From the NCBI GenBank assembly GCA_025716855.1, contig JAIXMQ010000030.1:186001-250000 (forward strand): a DNA stretch of 64,000 nt. The letters run 5' to 3'. The translations under genes were made by a program, and so were the position numbers. Shown here piece after piece: positions 11,488 to 23,637 of this stretch; position 1 is the stretch's first letter; each line of letters begins with the position of its first letter. This DNA comes from Pilaira anomala. Lineage: Eukaryota; Mucoromycota; Mucoromycetes; Mucorales; Mucoraceae. The notes beneath the pieces were generated by a model. It was not told where the DNA came from, searched no databases, and saw nothing but the letters and a program-made list of their open reading frames with translations.

Positions 11488-12376
11488 AAAAAAAAAAACA
11501 AATATACGACTCCGGATAAAACAATATTATAGCCCACCCCCCCTATCAAACTTTTTCCTTTTTTTGATATTATCCTTTTGATCATTTGTTTGTGCAGAAG
11601 TTTACATTACAATAAAATGTATGTACAGTCAAAGATATTGTTGTTGCTGATCTTTTTCTCTTTTAAGTAGTTATTAAAGACAGAAGAGAGCTCATTTCAT
11701 GCCATTCACTCACTTTCCTTATATGGATTACTTACCCACCCTTGGACATTTCATCACATTATTCAGTCCTTGTGTCCTGCTGAAAGAGATTTTTTTTAGC
11801 TTAGTTTTTTCGGTTTTAAAGTGGGGGAAAAAAAAAAAAGAGTGTATTCGTTTATAAGTTTTTATAAAATGTTTTGTTTTCCCAGAAAAAAAAAAACATT
11901 TTTTTACTAAAGTACCTTGTTATGAATTATGATAAATAGACTGTAATATGAGTTTAGTAATTTGTTTTGTTTCGAGTTTTATAGGCTTCCAAACATTCGT
12001 AACACATCAATTCATGCAGGTTCAAAAAAAAAAAAAAAAAAACGCGTAAGACAAAAAGGCTGTGGTCCTAAAATGTATAATAATTGATCGTATATACGTC
12101 ACGCAATATAATAGTTGGAGTGATTTATAAACTTCAATAATTACTTTTGAAGTGGCGAGAGTCAGACCTAATTATATATCATCAAGTAAAGTGCCCTATT
12201 TGTTTTTTTTTTTTTTAAACAGAGTTGATAATCTCTCTTATTATGAGCCACTGTGTAATTTTATAACAGAAAGAAAATCGTTCAGGGCGTGAAATCAATC
12301 AAAAAACCCGCGATTTAAACCCACGATACCTGACAGAAAAAAAAAAAAAAATTAAACTCTTCTCTCTTCGTAGTAA
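11360..12376. promoter_or_regulatory. Divergent intergenic region, hydrolase / Zn2Cys6 regulator
   Basis: 1.0 kb between two divergent starts, with several long A runs (for example 11457-11485). A GC-richer patch near 12290-12325 contains GGGCGTGAAATC and AAACCCGCG. No gene or identifiable operator is seen. Confidence 0.4.
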
Positions 12377-12935
12377 ATGGAAGAACCAGAATCAAAAAGA
12401 AAGAGACTTTCTCTTGCATGCAATGTCTGTAGAAGAAAAAAGGTTAGACAATGGATTCTTGATTTTTTTTTTTGTTGAATTGAGTTAGTAAGAAAAAAAG
12501 ATAAATAGATCAAGTGTGATGGTATTCGACCTACTTGTGGTAAATGTACAAAACTTGGTCATGAATGCTCTTATTCAACCAATATAAAAAAAAGAGGACC
12601 TAGACAAGGACATATTGAATTATTAGAACAACGTTTAAAAAAAATGGAAGAGCTAATGACTGGAAAGCCAGAAAGTTCAACAAATAATATACCGGTAACA
12701 GAACTTCAACAAAGTCCACAAGAGCAAACTACTCCTCCTGTTGTTTCAATATCTCATACAAATGAACTTCCTAGCTTTGAAATACTAGAAAAACTTATAG
12801 ATGCATATTTTAATCATTGTGCAACTACTTCACCTATCCTTGATATCAATGAATTCAAATATTCCGTTAAAACAAAGACATGTAACATGTTCTTATTATA
12901 TGCTTTGATTGCTGTAGGAATAAGGTAAATCATGT

Positions 12936-12966
<31 letters not shown>

Positions 12967-14612
12967 AAATGTGTTTTCTTAATAACGCTGAGAATAGATT
13001 TTCTGATCAAGTAGATATAGCAGAGGGACCACTTTGGCTTGCCGGAGAAAAATATGCGTCCAAGGCAAGAAAGATGATAGCCCAGGTGATTGAAGTTGCT
13101 AGTATAGATCATATTCAGGGACTTTTAATCTTATCTGCTAATGAGTATGGTTGTGCTCGAGGACCAAGATGTTGGACATATATAGGTATGGCAACGAGGA
13201 TGGCAATTGAATTAGGGTTATATAAAGAAAAGATTTTTGAAGAGGAAAGTAATTCGATGATATTATTATCACCAAGTAAATGGTATTGGTATGAAACAAG
13301 AAGAAAGGTATTTTGGGAATCATTCATGCATGACAAGTTTTCAAGTGCAGCTACTGGAAGACCAGGAACATTAGATCCTGATGACTGTCAAATTATGTTG
13401 CCCGTTGATATCGATATATTTGACATAAACAGTAGTCAAGATTTTTATCAATGTTCATTAGATCAAACCAAATTAGTTCATTATCATATAAGAAGGGATG
13501 GCATCACAAATCAAATTACTGGCATTCAAATGAATTCATTAGATGTTAGTTTACCTGAACATCGAATTTACTTGAATCGTGTTGGCTGGACTTCTCGTAT
13601 TTTAAAAGCGGGTGTCTTACTCTCTAAAATAACTCAATTAGTTAACAGAAATGATCATAAGCATCATGTTTTTGCAGCTTATTATGAAGATGATGATTCC
13701 GAATATACTAAATTAAATAGAGAATTAGACGAATGGATTGACAGTTTACCATTACAGTCAAGAAATACACCAGCTAACTTGGAAAGAGCTCGCTCTCAAA
13801 ACAATGTTCAATCTGTGCAGTACATTATAGGACATATGTTACATAGTTCACTCATTGTACTACTAAATAGACCTTCCATTATTATTGCAGATATGCCAGG
13901 ATTAATTCAGACATCACAAAACTTACAAGACAAAGTACATAAAAGTGTAGAAAAATGTCTTGCTGCTGCGGATAATGTGACAGTCATGTTGAAAGATCTT
14001 TGTTACCAAATTAAAGTCATGCCCCCATATATATCTTATTCAGTATATATCGCTGCTACTGTTATTATCAATAATAGATTTGTTACGAATTTACAAGAGA
14101 ATCAAAAAGCCGAATCAGCACTTAAGAAATACTTTAATTTCTTGTCTGTAAGTGGAAGTTTTTATCCCCGTACTACCATCTAATAAATGCATATATATAT
14201 ATATATATAATAGGGAATGAAATCCTATTGGGCAATGGCAGATAAAATTTACTTTATGGTTTGCGATTTGTACGCTATATATCAAAAAACATTAAGTATT
14301 AGTCAAGGCAGTCAAGTAACAGCAGTTACATCTCCAAATGGTAGCAGTACTTCATCATGGAATGTAAATCCATATCAAACTAATTCAACTATACCAATAA
14401 TGCATAGCCAATTAACGAATATGCCTTTATCAGCCAATGTCTTTTCAAGTAACCAAAATTGGAATGTAGAATATAATGATTTTCCTTCCTCTCAACAAGG
14501 AATATTTACTGATCCATTTGATCCGTCTTCTTCTTCTTCCTTTGACATATGGCTTCAACAACAACAACAAAGACAACAGTCAACGGAGCAGCAGCAGCAA
14601 CAACAACAGTAA
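12377..14612 (+). CDS. Zn2Cys6 transcription factor with fungal-specific domain
   Basis: Exons 12377-12442, 12509-12924, 12998-14147 and 14214-14612 give 676 residues. The binuclear cluster is CNVCRRKKIKC...CGKC...C with canonical spacing (C-x2-C-x6-C-x6-C-x2-C-x6-C). The first intron splits it between KK and IKC. A linker and short coiled-coil (IELLEQRLKKMEEL) follow. The fungal_trans middle domain includes ARGPRCWTYIGMATRMAIELGL and the downstream VFWESF-type motif. The C-terminus is Asn/Ser/Gln-rich and ends in polyQ, typical of an activation region. It is a nuclear sequence-specific regulator with unknown targets. The divergent hydrolase could be one, but nothing in the sequence shows it. 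Confidence 0.93.
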
Positions 14613-14840
14613 CAGTAACAGTAATAATAAAATCGATATCAAAAACAATATTTGTTATAACTTATTTTATTTTTTCTCTTTGACATATGATAATTTTAGG
14701 AGTGACAAATATGACTTGCATAAAAGGTTCTTTTAATTTTTGTTTTTGACTTTTTTTTTTTTCTCTCTTTTCACCCACTCTTTTTTTTTTTTTTTTTTAA
14801 TTTTTTACTGATTCTTTTCTACAAAAAAAAAAAAAAAATC

Positions 14841-16731
14841 ATGTCGAGTAATAAAGTCTTTTTACCACATACTTCATTTTCACTTGCTCATCCTTGGCAA
14901 ATATCATACAACAATTTGAATGATGCAGGTAAAACTTGCTGTTTTCATGCAAATCTATATATATATATATATATATATTGTCAAACACTTAATACATTTG
15001 TGTTCAAAAATATTCAGATGATGATATTCCAGCCAATTATAAAAGTGACAAACCTACACGTTATGTTGCTATTAACACAAGTCAAGTACTCACAATAGGA
15101 TACAAAGATTTATTTAATGAACTTGAAGTACGTGCCAAAGCGTGTCAAAACACGTAAAAAAAAAAAAAAAAAAATGAATTTAATTTTTTTATTTTATTTT
15201 ATTATTTGTTTATTTATTTATATATTTTTTTTTCTTTTAGCTTCTGGGAGAGATCAACCATATTTTCCCCTTTAGTTTATTCAATTTAACAATCGTATCT
15301 TATTTTAAAGTCAAGGATGCTCAAGAAGCCACCAATTTTATCAATAAAAAGTATTCTAATGCTTTCAAGGCTGCTTTTGTAAAACCATGTGTACTAAAGA
15401 AGAGTCTCGATGATCAATTATTAATTAGTCTTACAATAACTGAGAAACTTAATAACGCAGACTACATGGTAAAAAAAAAAAAAAAAAAAAACTTTAAGTA
15501 TTGTTTTAGCATATTCACTTTTATATTCTTTCATTAAAAATATATAGGAACAACTTTCAAGTTTCGGTCGGATCAATTCATTTTCTGAGGCTGACATTTC
15601 TTCCAATCAGAAAATCATCAGTCTTGAATATGATGATGAGCGGGTATCAGAAATTCTTATTAACAAATTGAATAATGTTGATTTAAATGTAAGTTTGATC
15701 CACTATATATATATATATATATGTCTTGTATATTTATTTGAAATATATCTTGAAAGGGTATCACATATAAAATCTTCAAATGTAATAATGACAAACTTTC
15801 ATGTACTTGTCATCCTATCATCAAGCCCTTATCTTTGGACGCTGTTATCAGAAGGCCTTACCCAAAATTGACTCAAGACATGCCATTGAACAGAACATCA
15901 TTGAATGTAAAAAATACTGAAGCCTTTAGCTACTTCAGTACGGATCCATTCTCATCTGATTCTGATTCATACTCATCTCCAGTATTATCCCCTGTGCCTA
16001 GTGTATCACCTGTGCCCAGTGTATCCCCTGTACGTAGTGTATCACCTGTAAAGTCAGAGCGATCTGCTGTAAACACGCCAAAAGAAAAAAAGACCAACGA
16101 ATTGGATTTGAAAAAAATCTCTGAAGGCAAAGATAATCGCACTACTTTTATGATTCGAAATATCCCAAACAAGTATAATCAAGTAAGATAAACTTTAAAG
16201 TCAATACAAAAATTCATATTAACACCTTTTTTTTTTAAAAAAAAAATAGAAAATGCTTATTGATTCTCTTAATAAAACTCACGCCAATACTTATGACTTT
16301 TTATACCTCCGTATGGATTTCAAAAACAAGTGTAATGTAGGATACGCTTTTATTAATTTCACTGATGTACAGTAAGTATCAAATCATACATAGTATACTC
16401 ATCTTACTTACTATATATCCTGAAATATATATATATATATATATATAGAAGCGTTATCTCGTTTGCCCAACAAAGAAATGGTAAAAAATGGGAATTTTTT
16501 AACTCGGATAAAAGATGTTCTTTATCTTATGCTGAAATCCAAGGCAAAGAGGCACTTGTTCGAAAATTCAAGAACTCACAAGTCATGGAGGAAGATGAAG
16601 CTTATCGTCCAAAACTTTTTTATTCTTCTGGTACCAGAAAGGGACAAGAACAACCCTTCCCAAAGACCAAGAATCATCATCATCATCATCATCATCGCCA
16701 TAATAATAGTAAAAAGCATCGTAAAACTTAA
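14841..16731 (+). CDS. Mei2-like RNA-binding protein
   Basis: About 465 residues in seven exons, all with GT-AG ends. Two N-terminal RRM-like segments are visible ([15 protein letters not shown]... and the region around [16 protein letters not shown]). A Ser/Pro tandem stretch ([20 protein letters not shown]) comes next. The C-terminal Mei2-type RRM starts at [14 protein letters not shown] and continues through [25 protein letters not shown] and [16 protein letters not shown] to the conserved [17 protein letters not shown] histidine run and a basic tail close the protein. In fission yeast Mei2 uses this last RRM to bind meiRNA and drive meiosis, and plant AML proteins share it. A meiotic or developmental role here is inference. 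The last exon starts at 16450 and stops at 16731. Confidence 0.9.
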
Positions 16732-18713
16732 ATCAACCTTTCCACCCTTTTGTTCAAAGCTTTTCTTTTATTATTCTTATTCTATGGTGCCCCCTCTCTC
16801 TCTCTCTCCCCCCCCCCCTTTTTTTTTTTAAACCACCACTTTCAATTTTTTTTTTATATTATATCTTAAGTTAAATGAGGTTATTATGTCATTATAAATA
16901 AACATTATTAGTACAACCCTTTAATCAATGTATGAAATACAGGATTTTTTGATGTGCATAATATTTAATTCTAGTAGTTGTGTGATTTACCTTTAGACTT
17001 GTTTTAATCTTCCCAATAGCACTAATAAAACCTTGGTTTTTTTTTAAAAAAAAAAAATGACGAAAGTTTGATTCAAATATAAACGGCTTAAAAAAAAAAA
17101 GCAACAACATGTTGTAGCTAAACACATGTAATATCTACTGAGAATGCGTCCCCCATGAAATGAAAGCATATTCTAGGGAAGAGTGAGAAATCGTATGATG
17201 AGTACTTTATTACCCATTATATTTGCTGTAGTGAATTTTAAACCAGGTAAAAAATATGTAGCTTTTACATCACTTTCTAAAATAAACAAATTATGACAAA
17301 ATTACCAAACTAAGCCAATGGAAAGAAAAAGGTATATTTTTATATCACTTTTTTTTTTTTTTTTTTTTTTTTTTTTGAAATTCAATCGATATATGTATAG
17401 CGTCCTATTTAAATATTTTATATCGTAGTCTTTTTACAGCAAAATAAATAATAGAAGCTGATAATGTGAAACAATCAGCTCTGTAACAAAAAAAAAAACA
17501 ACAACTTGAAAAAAAAAAGAAACATGATGCAAATAACCAGCAGATTATACGATCTATTTATGTTTATCTTATACAAATTATGTTGTGACTCTCTCTCTCT
17601 CTCTTTCTCTACTCTTTCCTCATCGATGGAAAAAAGTGTTAGTAACGTAATAATGTCAGCGTAATCATGCAATTCACATTACAATCATGTGAGCTATACA
17701 TTATGAGTAATGCCTAAATCCTAAATAAAACCAAACAATAGTGCTAAAACTTTTTTTAAACTGAATTTTCTATTATTATTTTACTCAAGACTTGATCCGT
17801 GCTTCTTTTTATAATAAATATGTTAATTTCATTTCCGGTGTAACTGAATCCAATTTGTTGTCTTCTTTGTGTAACCATCTGAATAGAAAAAAAAAATGCG
17901 GATTTCCTGTCTGGGGGGGGGGTTTATAAAGGATAAAATGTATATATATAAAGATCTCATCTGCCCATGACAAAATTGTCATGGAAAAAAGAAATTTAGA
18001 GTTTCAGTCTGAATACCAACCATGTGTGTGTCATCTCAGGATTACTTTATAAAGTATAATAATAAAGGAACAGATTTTGCGGGGTAAAAAAATGATGATA
18101 AAACCCAGATGATTCATATACCAATATAAGCACTTGAAAAAAAAAAAAAAAAAAAAATTGTTCATCTTTAATCATAGGGTATAAGTAATTTTGATTCGTT
18201 AATGAGATAGATTATCCAGCATCACCATACATAAGGAGAGAGAAAGAAAAAAAAGGGATTTGTTTTATCTACTACGTATGCAGAAACAAACTTGCATGAT
18301 CATCATTTTAAAATGTCTTGTGTTGAACCGAGATAGAACAACTGATAATAAGAACAATAAACTTTAAAAAAAAAAAAAACAAACTATATATATATATGTA
18401 ATTTCCCCCTCTTTTTTGAATTATAAAAGAAGTCAAAAATTTTAGATTCAAAAATTTTTGATTGGAATCTGTTTGAAATTTATGAGAAAAATTAACTGGT
18501 GTATAAACATTTTGGCTATTAAAAAAAAAAAAAAGAAAAAAAAAAATAGCCCATGATATCGTTGTTTCCTTTTTTTTAAACCAATAATAAAGATAAGAGA
18601 GAAATTGGTATAAAAAACATGTTGATCCCCTTTTTTTTTTCTTTTTTTTTTCTTCTTCTTCTTTAGAACCTCATTGTTTTGTTTTTCTTTCTTCCTCTTT
18701 TTTATGTATTATT
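16732..18713. other. 2 kb intergenic region without a recognised gene
   Basis: AT-rich sequence with many A/T runs, a CT tract near 16795-16815, and a perfect 9-bp inverted repeat at 17965-17984. No exon pair, tRNA or snRNA consensus was found on either strand. The last 150 bases, with CTTCTTCTTC and TTTTTATG, are probably the F-box gene's leader. Confidence 0.45.
17965..17984. repeat. Short inverted repeat (9-bp arms, 2-base spacer)
   Basis: CCATGACAA and TTGTCATGG are perfect reverse complements separated by AA. It could be a dyad protein-binding site or chance. No gene starts close by. Confidence 0.5.
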
Positions 18714-20705
18714 ATGCCAGTTATCTTACATAGATTACCTTTTGAAATAATTGAGCTTGTCTCCTCAAGCCTAAGTACTCATGATTTACTTGAAGCGATA
18801 CGAGTCTCTAAATCCTGGCACAGTTTATTTTATACTTTCTTATACCGTCACATCTCTATCCAAACCCACGAAAGACTCTATCGTATCCTCTCTGCTTTCA
18901 AATCCGATTTATTACTTCCAGCAGGCCATCTTGTTCGATCACTTGATTTAAAGAACATGCAACTCTCCCCAAAGGAACTTTTATGTATAACCGAGGTCTT
19001 CCCCGAAATCGATCGCTTGGATATCGATTGGAGTATCTGGGGTTCTCTTCCTGATGATGATAATACCCATTATGATTCCAATGCTCCCATCTCCTTTATT
19101 CATCCTACACAAGGTTTATCTCCTACCATGCATCATCTATTTAACCACTATGGTTCCAAAAACCTTAGACATCTCTCCCTCGATACCTTAAACTATGAAT
19201 CCACTGATATCTGGTCCATCTTGGCTCTTTGCCCTCATCTCAAAACATTACACTTACTCAACTTGAATTATGAACATATCATTACATTGGGTTATATTGA
19301 AACCATTCATCGGCTCTGTCCTCACCTTGTATTACTTGAAATCAAATGCACTCGTGCAGATCCAAGTCCTGCACTTTTACCTGAATTTAGTGAGTCAGAA
19401 GGTCCTATCCGGTTACGGTCTACCCTTTTAACCAACTTTTCATTGTCCTCTAAATCCGGTGCAGGAAAATGGCCACTCTGGTTACCGTATTTTGCAGTCA
19501 AGTACCCTTATTTAGAACATGTGTCATTCAAGCATTGTGGATTAGGAAAAGATGGTGATGGTGGCTATAATAAGTTACCTGAACGAGCTTATGCTATGTT
19601 TATACACAGCTGTCGTCAATTGAAATCGATTCGATGGAACAAGATCACGATACATCATGAACAACAAGAAGCTTTATTCCATAACAAGTTGTGCAACAGC
19701 AGCAACAGCAGCAACAGCAGCAGCAGTAGTAGTGGTCCAGTATTTAAAAACTTGAAACGTATTGACGGCTATGAGAATTTCAATATTCCTGGATCGTTGG
19801 TGCATTCACCTATCATTCAACCTGGATCTATCTTGTCTGAATTATTGACTTCTTTAACGATCGGTCGACCACCTGTGAATTCCAGTACAAGTCAAATCAT
19901 TCAGGCTGTAGGACAATGCAAGAACTTGATCGATTTGAAAATTCAAGAATGTTATGTGAATCCAGAACTTGCTTATGATATGGAAGAGATTTTAATGCAT
20001 TGTAAGAAATTAAGAAGTTTGTATATCAAGGACACACATTTGAAGACGACGACATCAGCAGCAGCTGTTGCTGTTGCTGCTGGTGGTGGTGGTGGAGGTG
20101 GAGGATCGATACAAATCGCATCACAACATCCTTTAAAGAAATTGATCTTGAAACGATCCTCATTTACACAAGATGTATTTGGTTGTATCTCTGGTTACTG
20201 CCCTGACTTGAATCATTTAGAATTACTCGGTTGTTTCCAAACGGATCGAAGAGATCAAGTGATGATTGAATTACCAAGACAAAGACTCAAGACGCTCAAG
20301 GTCCAAGGACTTCGCACTCGTAATTACTATACGGGATGTCGTATTCGATTCTTCTCGGTCAAGACAGAAGATAGAAATGATTGGTACTATATGAGTCGAT
20401 ATGATATCAATTACCATCCAGTGGGAAAGAAACGAGCCTTTCAGAAATATCGAAATATGGAATTTGCTCGTTGCTTGGATACATTGGATGATCGGGACGT
20501 TCAAGAACTTAAATCTTTGGTGACCACCAAAAATTTGAAAGCTTGGGATATTAATGCCGTCAAGAATAATTTATTGCATCCATATACTTGTCATTTAGAT
20601 CAAGCGTGTTGGGATCCTGAGAATATTTATTATAGTGGACTTGTTAAGGTCGTTTGTTACTCTATAGAAAATTTATCAATTAATAACTTGGATATTCATA
20701 CATAA
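18714..20705 (+). CDS. F-box / leucine-rich repeat protein
   Basis: Single exon of 663 residues. Residues 5-50 (LPFEIIELVSSSLSTHDLLEAIRVSKSWHSLFY...) form an F-box, the Skp1-binding motif of SCF ubiquitin ligases. The rest holds irregular leucine-rich repeats (for example LRHLSLDTLNYE, LKTLHLLNLNYE, LKKLILKRSSF), the usual substrate-binding part of FBXL proteins. Two low-complexity inserts interrupt it: a Ser/Asn run from CAGCAG-type codons near 19690-19735, and an Ala/Val then Gly run near 20050-20105. The substrate is unknown. The CT-rich leader before 18714 and the good F-box right at the N-terminus support this start. The gene is convergent with the next one. Confidence 0.9.
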   Translation: MPVILHRLPFEIIELVSSSLSTHDLLEAIRVSKSWHSLFYTFLYRHISIQTHERLYRILSAFKSDLLLPAGHLVRSLDLKNMQLSPKELLCITEVFPEIDRLDIDWSIWGSLPDDDNTHYDSNAPISFIHPTQGLSPTMHHLFNHYGSKNLRHLSLDTLNYESTDIWSILALCPHLKTLHLLNLNYEHIITLGYIETIHRLCPHLVLLEIKCTRADPSPALLPEFSESEGPIRLRSTLLTNFSLSSKSGAGKWPLWLPYFAVKYPYLEHVSFKHCGLGKDGDGGYNKLPERAYAMFIHSCRQLKSIRWNKITIHHEQQEALFHNKLCNSSNSSNSSSSSSGPVFKNLKRIDGYENFNIPGSLVHSPIIQPGSILSELLTSLTIGRPPVNSSTSQIIQAVGQCKNLIDLKIQECYVNPELAYDMEEILMHCKKLRSLYIKDTHLKTTTSAAAVAVAAGGGGGGGGSIQIASQHPLKKLILKRSSFTQDVFGCISGYCPDLNHLELLGCFQTDRRDQVMIELPRQRLKTLKVQGLRTRNYYTGCRIRFFSVKTEDRNDWYYMSRYDINYHPVGKKRAFQKYRNMEFARCLDTLDDRDVQELKSLVTTKNLKAWDINAVKNNLLHPYTCHLDQACWDPENIYYSGLVKVVCYSIENLSINNLDIHT

Positions 20706-20905
20706 ATAAAATTTTAATTTAAAAATGATTTTTTTTTTTTTTTGCTAACTTGATTTGATTCATTTATAGAATCCAGAAAACTAATTCAATGTAGTGTGAC
20801 GTAAATAAAAAAATTTAGTAAATAGGTTGTCAATTGTGAAACGAAAATCGTGTAACAAAAGGATCCCAGATATTTTTTTAAAAAAAAAAAATCATGCCAT
20901 TCATA

Positions 20906-20945
<40 letters not shown>

Positions 20946-21013
20946 CAAATTCTATTGACTTTATTATTTTTTTTACAAGTAGTTTTAACAATTTTTTTTT
21001 GTTTTGTTTTTTT
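20706..21013. other. Convergent intergenic region with GT microsatellite
   Basis: Lies between the stops of the F-box gene and the phosphatase-family gene. It contains a TG dinucleotide run at 20912-20942 and A/T runs. It probably holds both 3' ends. Confidence 0.5.
20912..20942. repeat. (TG)n microsatellite
   Basis: About fifteen uninterrupted TG units, directly visible. Confidence 0.95.
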
Positions 21014-22434
21014 TTACCATGCAACATTAGCAATGACAGGACGATGATCACTAATGATAAGACCATCATCAAACTGATTAGATAAGACAGCAACATAAAG
21101 TACTTTTAAATCAAGATGAGGAGTATCCAGGGCCATGATGAAATCAATACGGATAGGGGCCCTTTTAAATTCATCACCAGAACCAAAGCTAGTAAAAGTA
21201 TCTCTATAACCATACGGACCTGATAATCCTTCCATCCCTTTTGAATCAATACGCGTGATGAGTTCATACTGAGTATCCAAGAAATACATTTCTTTTCTTT
21301 GTTGTTCAAGTTCTTTTTGTCTTTGTAAATTAGCAAGGATCTGTCCAGGTCGAATGACACGATGTGTTGGTAAGGTGATACTCCCTTCTTTTGTACTTGT
21401 GGGTATTCCAGTTCGATTTGTAAAGGCAGATGCACATGCTTCATTTAAAGCCTCTAGGTTGGCTAATGTATCATTTTTTCCTTTGGATTCTTGATACTTT
21501 GATCCGGTCAAGATCAAGTAAGCCGGATCTGTCTCGGTGGAATTTAGATCGCCTAGCAGAAATACAGGTCCTAATTCATTTGCCTCTCTTGCTCTTTCTA
21601 ATATCAATCGAGATGACTCTTCTCGTGCTTCACGTCCTTTATGATCCATATGTGCATTAAATACTGTAAATTTAGTTTCATCTGAATTTCTAATAAAACT
21701 ATAGGTAATGTATTTTAATATATATATATATAAAAAAAAAACTTTCTTTTTTTCTTTTCTTGTTGGCTCTTACGTTACTTGAGTGGTTGTACGTGGATGC
21801 TTTGCGTCCCAACTTTTACTACCGGGTGTATCTGGCTCCTACAGAGAGAGAGAGAGAAAAAAAAGGGGTTGTCAATGAATAAAAAAACTTTGATTCTCTC
21901 TTTTTCATTGTTTTCTACCTCTGATAACCAAATAGTTTTCCATGAATCAACTGTCACAACCTCTCTATTATAAAACATATGAATATTGAAAATATGTGTA
22001 TGGATGATGATGATTTTTTTTTTTACCTTTTATAAAAGACAGCAGTGTATTCACCTTCTTTATCTCCATCATTTCTACCTGCACCAACCCATTCATATTC
22101 ATCATTTAATAAAGCTTCAAGATCTTGAATTTGATGATAGACAGGTTCCTATAAAAAAAAAAAAAAAAGGTGGATTGAATATATATATGCACTTTTTATG
22201 TCTCTTTTCTTTTTTTGTTTTTACCTGTACAGCTAAAACGTCAGGGGAATAGATTAAAATGGTATCCATAATTTTCCATTTTCGAATAGACCAAGGTTGT
22301 TCTTCTTCAAACGAACTCTTACTGAAAGGTTCATCTCGTACAGGTGGTTCAGCAAAGGGACTTGTAGGTGAATGCTCGTGATGATCATGACGTACGTTAA
22401 ATGTCATTAACTTTAAAGCTTTACCACTACTCAT
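21014..22434 (-). CDS. Endonuclease/exonuclease/phosphatase-fold protein
   Basis: About 380 residues in five exons. Conserved elements of the Mg-dependent EEP fold appear in order: LKLMTFNVRHDHH near the N-terminus, the metal-binding Glu in AVQEPVYHQ (across an intron), the ...YTAVFYKR strand, FTVFNAHMDHKG, PVFLLGDLNSTETDPAY, and the C-terminal SDHRPVIANVAW. These carry the expected N, E, D-x-N and D-H catalytic residues. Members cleave phosphodiester bonds in nucleic acids or phosphoinositides/sphingolipids. This one has no clear membrane or inositol-specific feature, so the substrate is open. No signal peptide is seen. The start at 22434 gives MSSGKALKLMTFN. Confidence 0.88.
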
Positions 22435-22732
22435 CTCAATTGTATGTTTAAAAGGGAAAAAGAAAAGGAAAAAAAAAAAAAAAAAAAAAAAAAGTAAGAG
22501 TTAAAAAAGAGAAACGCGGAAATTGAAAGAAAAATAGTGTGCAGTAAAAATTACGTTTGTTTCATGCTTCCTTAAACGGGAGACCCTCGTCCAAAAAAAA
22601 AAAAAAAAAAAAAGCGCTGTACATATAAGAATTTATTTACAAAAAAAAAAAAAGAAAAAAAAAAAAAGTGTGTATAAAATGTAATGGAATGGAGAAAAAA
22701 TGAAAATGAATAAATTATATATATATTTTTTT

Positions 22733-23155
22733 TTAAGCAGTGGAAGGAGTTTCTAAAGCTTTCTTGGCTTCTTCAGCAACAGCATTACCATAAAGTAATT
22801 CGTATCTCTTTTTAGTCTCTTCATCTAAAGTTTGTGCTCTTCCTCTACGTTCAAATTGAACCATGTATCTATCAGATTTATATGAACCACCACCTAAAGC
22901 AAAACACATGATGATATAAAACTATTATAAACAGAGAGTAACACTTATTAATATATCCCACCATCCAAAAAAAAAACACACTTTTAAATACTTTACCTTA
23001 TTTACAGTTTGTTGTCTCTTATACCAGGGAGCAAAAGCATAAAGTAAGCCAGAAGCAAATACACCAACACTAGCCCATTGTGCTGCTCCAATAGCAAATC
23101 CCTTCATAGCATGACGACCAGCGCTTTCTTGTTCGGCATTAGTTACAACTCTCAT
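22733..23155 (-). CDS. Small two-helix membrane protein, possibly Rcf2 N-terminal-like
   Basis: 115 residues in two exons; the intron at 22922-22996 is in phase and GT-AG. The N-terminus MRVVTNAEQESAGRHAMKG leads into a hydrophobic segment (FAIGAAQWASVGVFASGLLYAFAP). A second follows after the junction (FYIIMCFALGGG), then a charged tail with DEETKKRYELLYG. The order 'short charged head, His, Lys-Gly, glycine/alanine helix, basic loop, second helix' resembles the N-terminal half of yeast Rcf2, a respiratory supercomplex factor. The likeness is weak and read by eye. An alternative acceptor nearer the GGG (TTTAG) would break the frame, which supports the chosen one. A mitochondrial inner-membrane location is a guess. 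Confidence 0.7.
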
Positions 23156-23637
23156 AATATGTTTTTATTTTTTTTTTAAATTAAATTGAGAAGAAGAAAT
23201 AAAAAAAACTTGTAACTGTAAAATTCATTTATAGTGAATACGGACTTTTAAACCACAAATTCCATACACAGAAATCGTATCATATTTTTTTTTTTCCCGG
23301 GAGAAACATTCTTTTACCCAGTGAGAGAAAATAGAAGTTTTCTCTTTTATTCAACGTCATATTATGCGTTATGTATCAGTGTAATTTTTCGTAAAAAAGA
23401 AAGAGAGAAAAAAGGTGTGGATTTATGAAAACCAACTTTGAATAGAATTATCCCCCCAGGGGGAACCTCTAAAAATGATCTAAAATGCTGAATAATTATA
23501 CTTTTTTTTTTCATGTAATAATTGAGTCATAGCAATTTTACTCCGGCATTTTCCATTTCAAATATGCAGTCCTCCCTCCCACCGCCGCCCTCTCTCTTTT
23601 TTTTTTTTTATTATACAAATAAGGTTATAAACAACAA
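23156..23637. other. Intergenic region
   Basis: 482 bases between the small membrane-protein start and the arrestin stop. It includes CCCGGGAG near 23297 and a C-rich patch with CCACCGCCGCCC near 23580. No gene is recognised. Confidence 0.45.

Noticed and set aside
16463..16831. 122-codon plus-strand frame in the last Mei2-like exon
   Set aside because: The correct frame, shifted by splicing at about 16449, continues the conserved Mei2 RRM to the stop at 16731. The other frame is a shadow.
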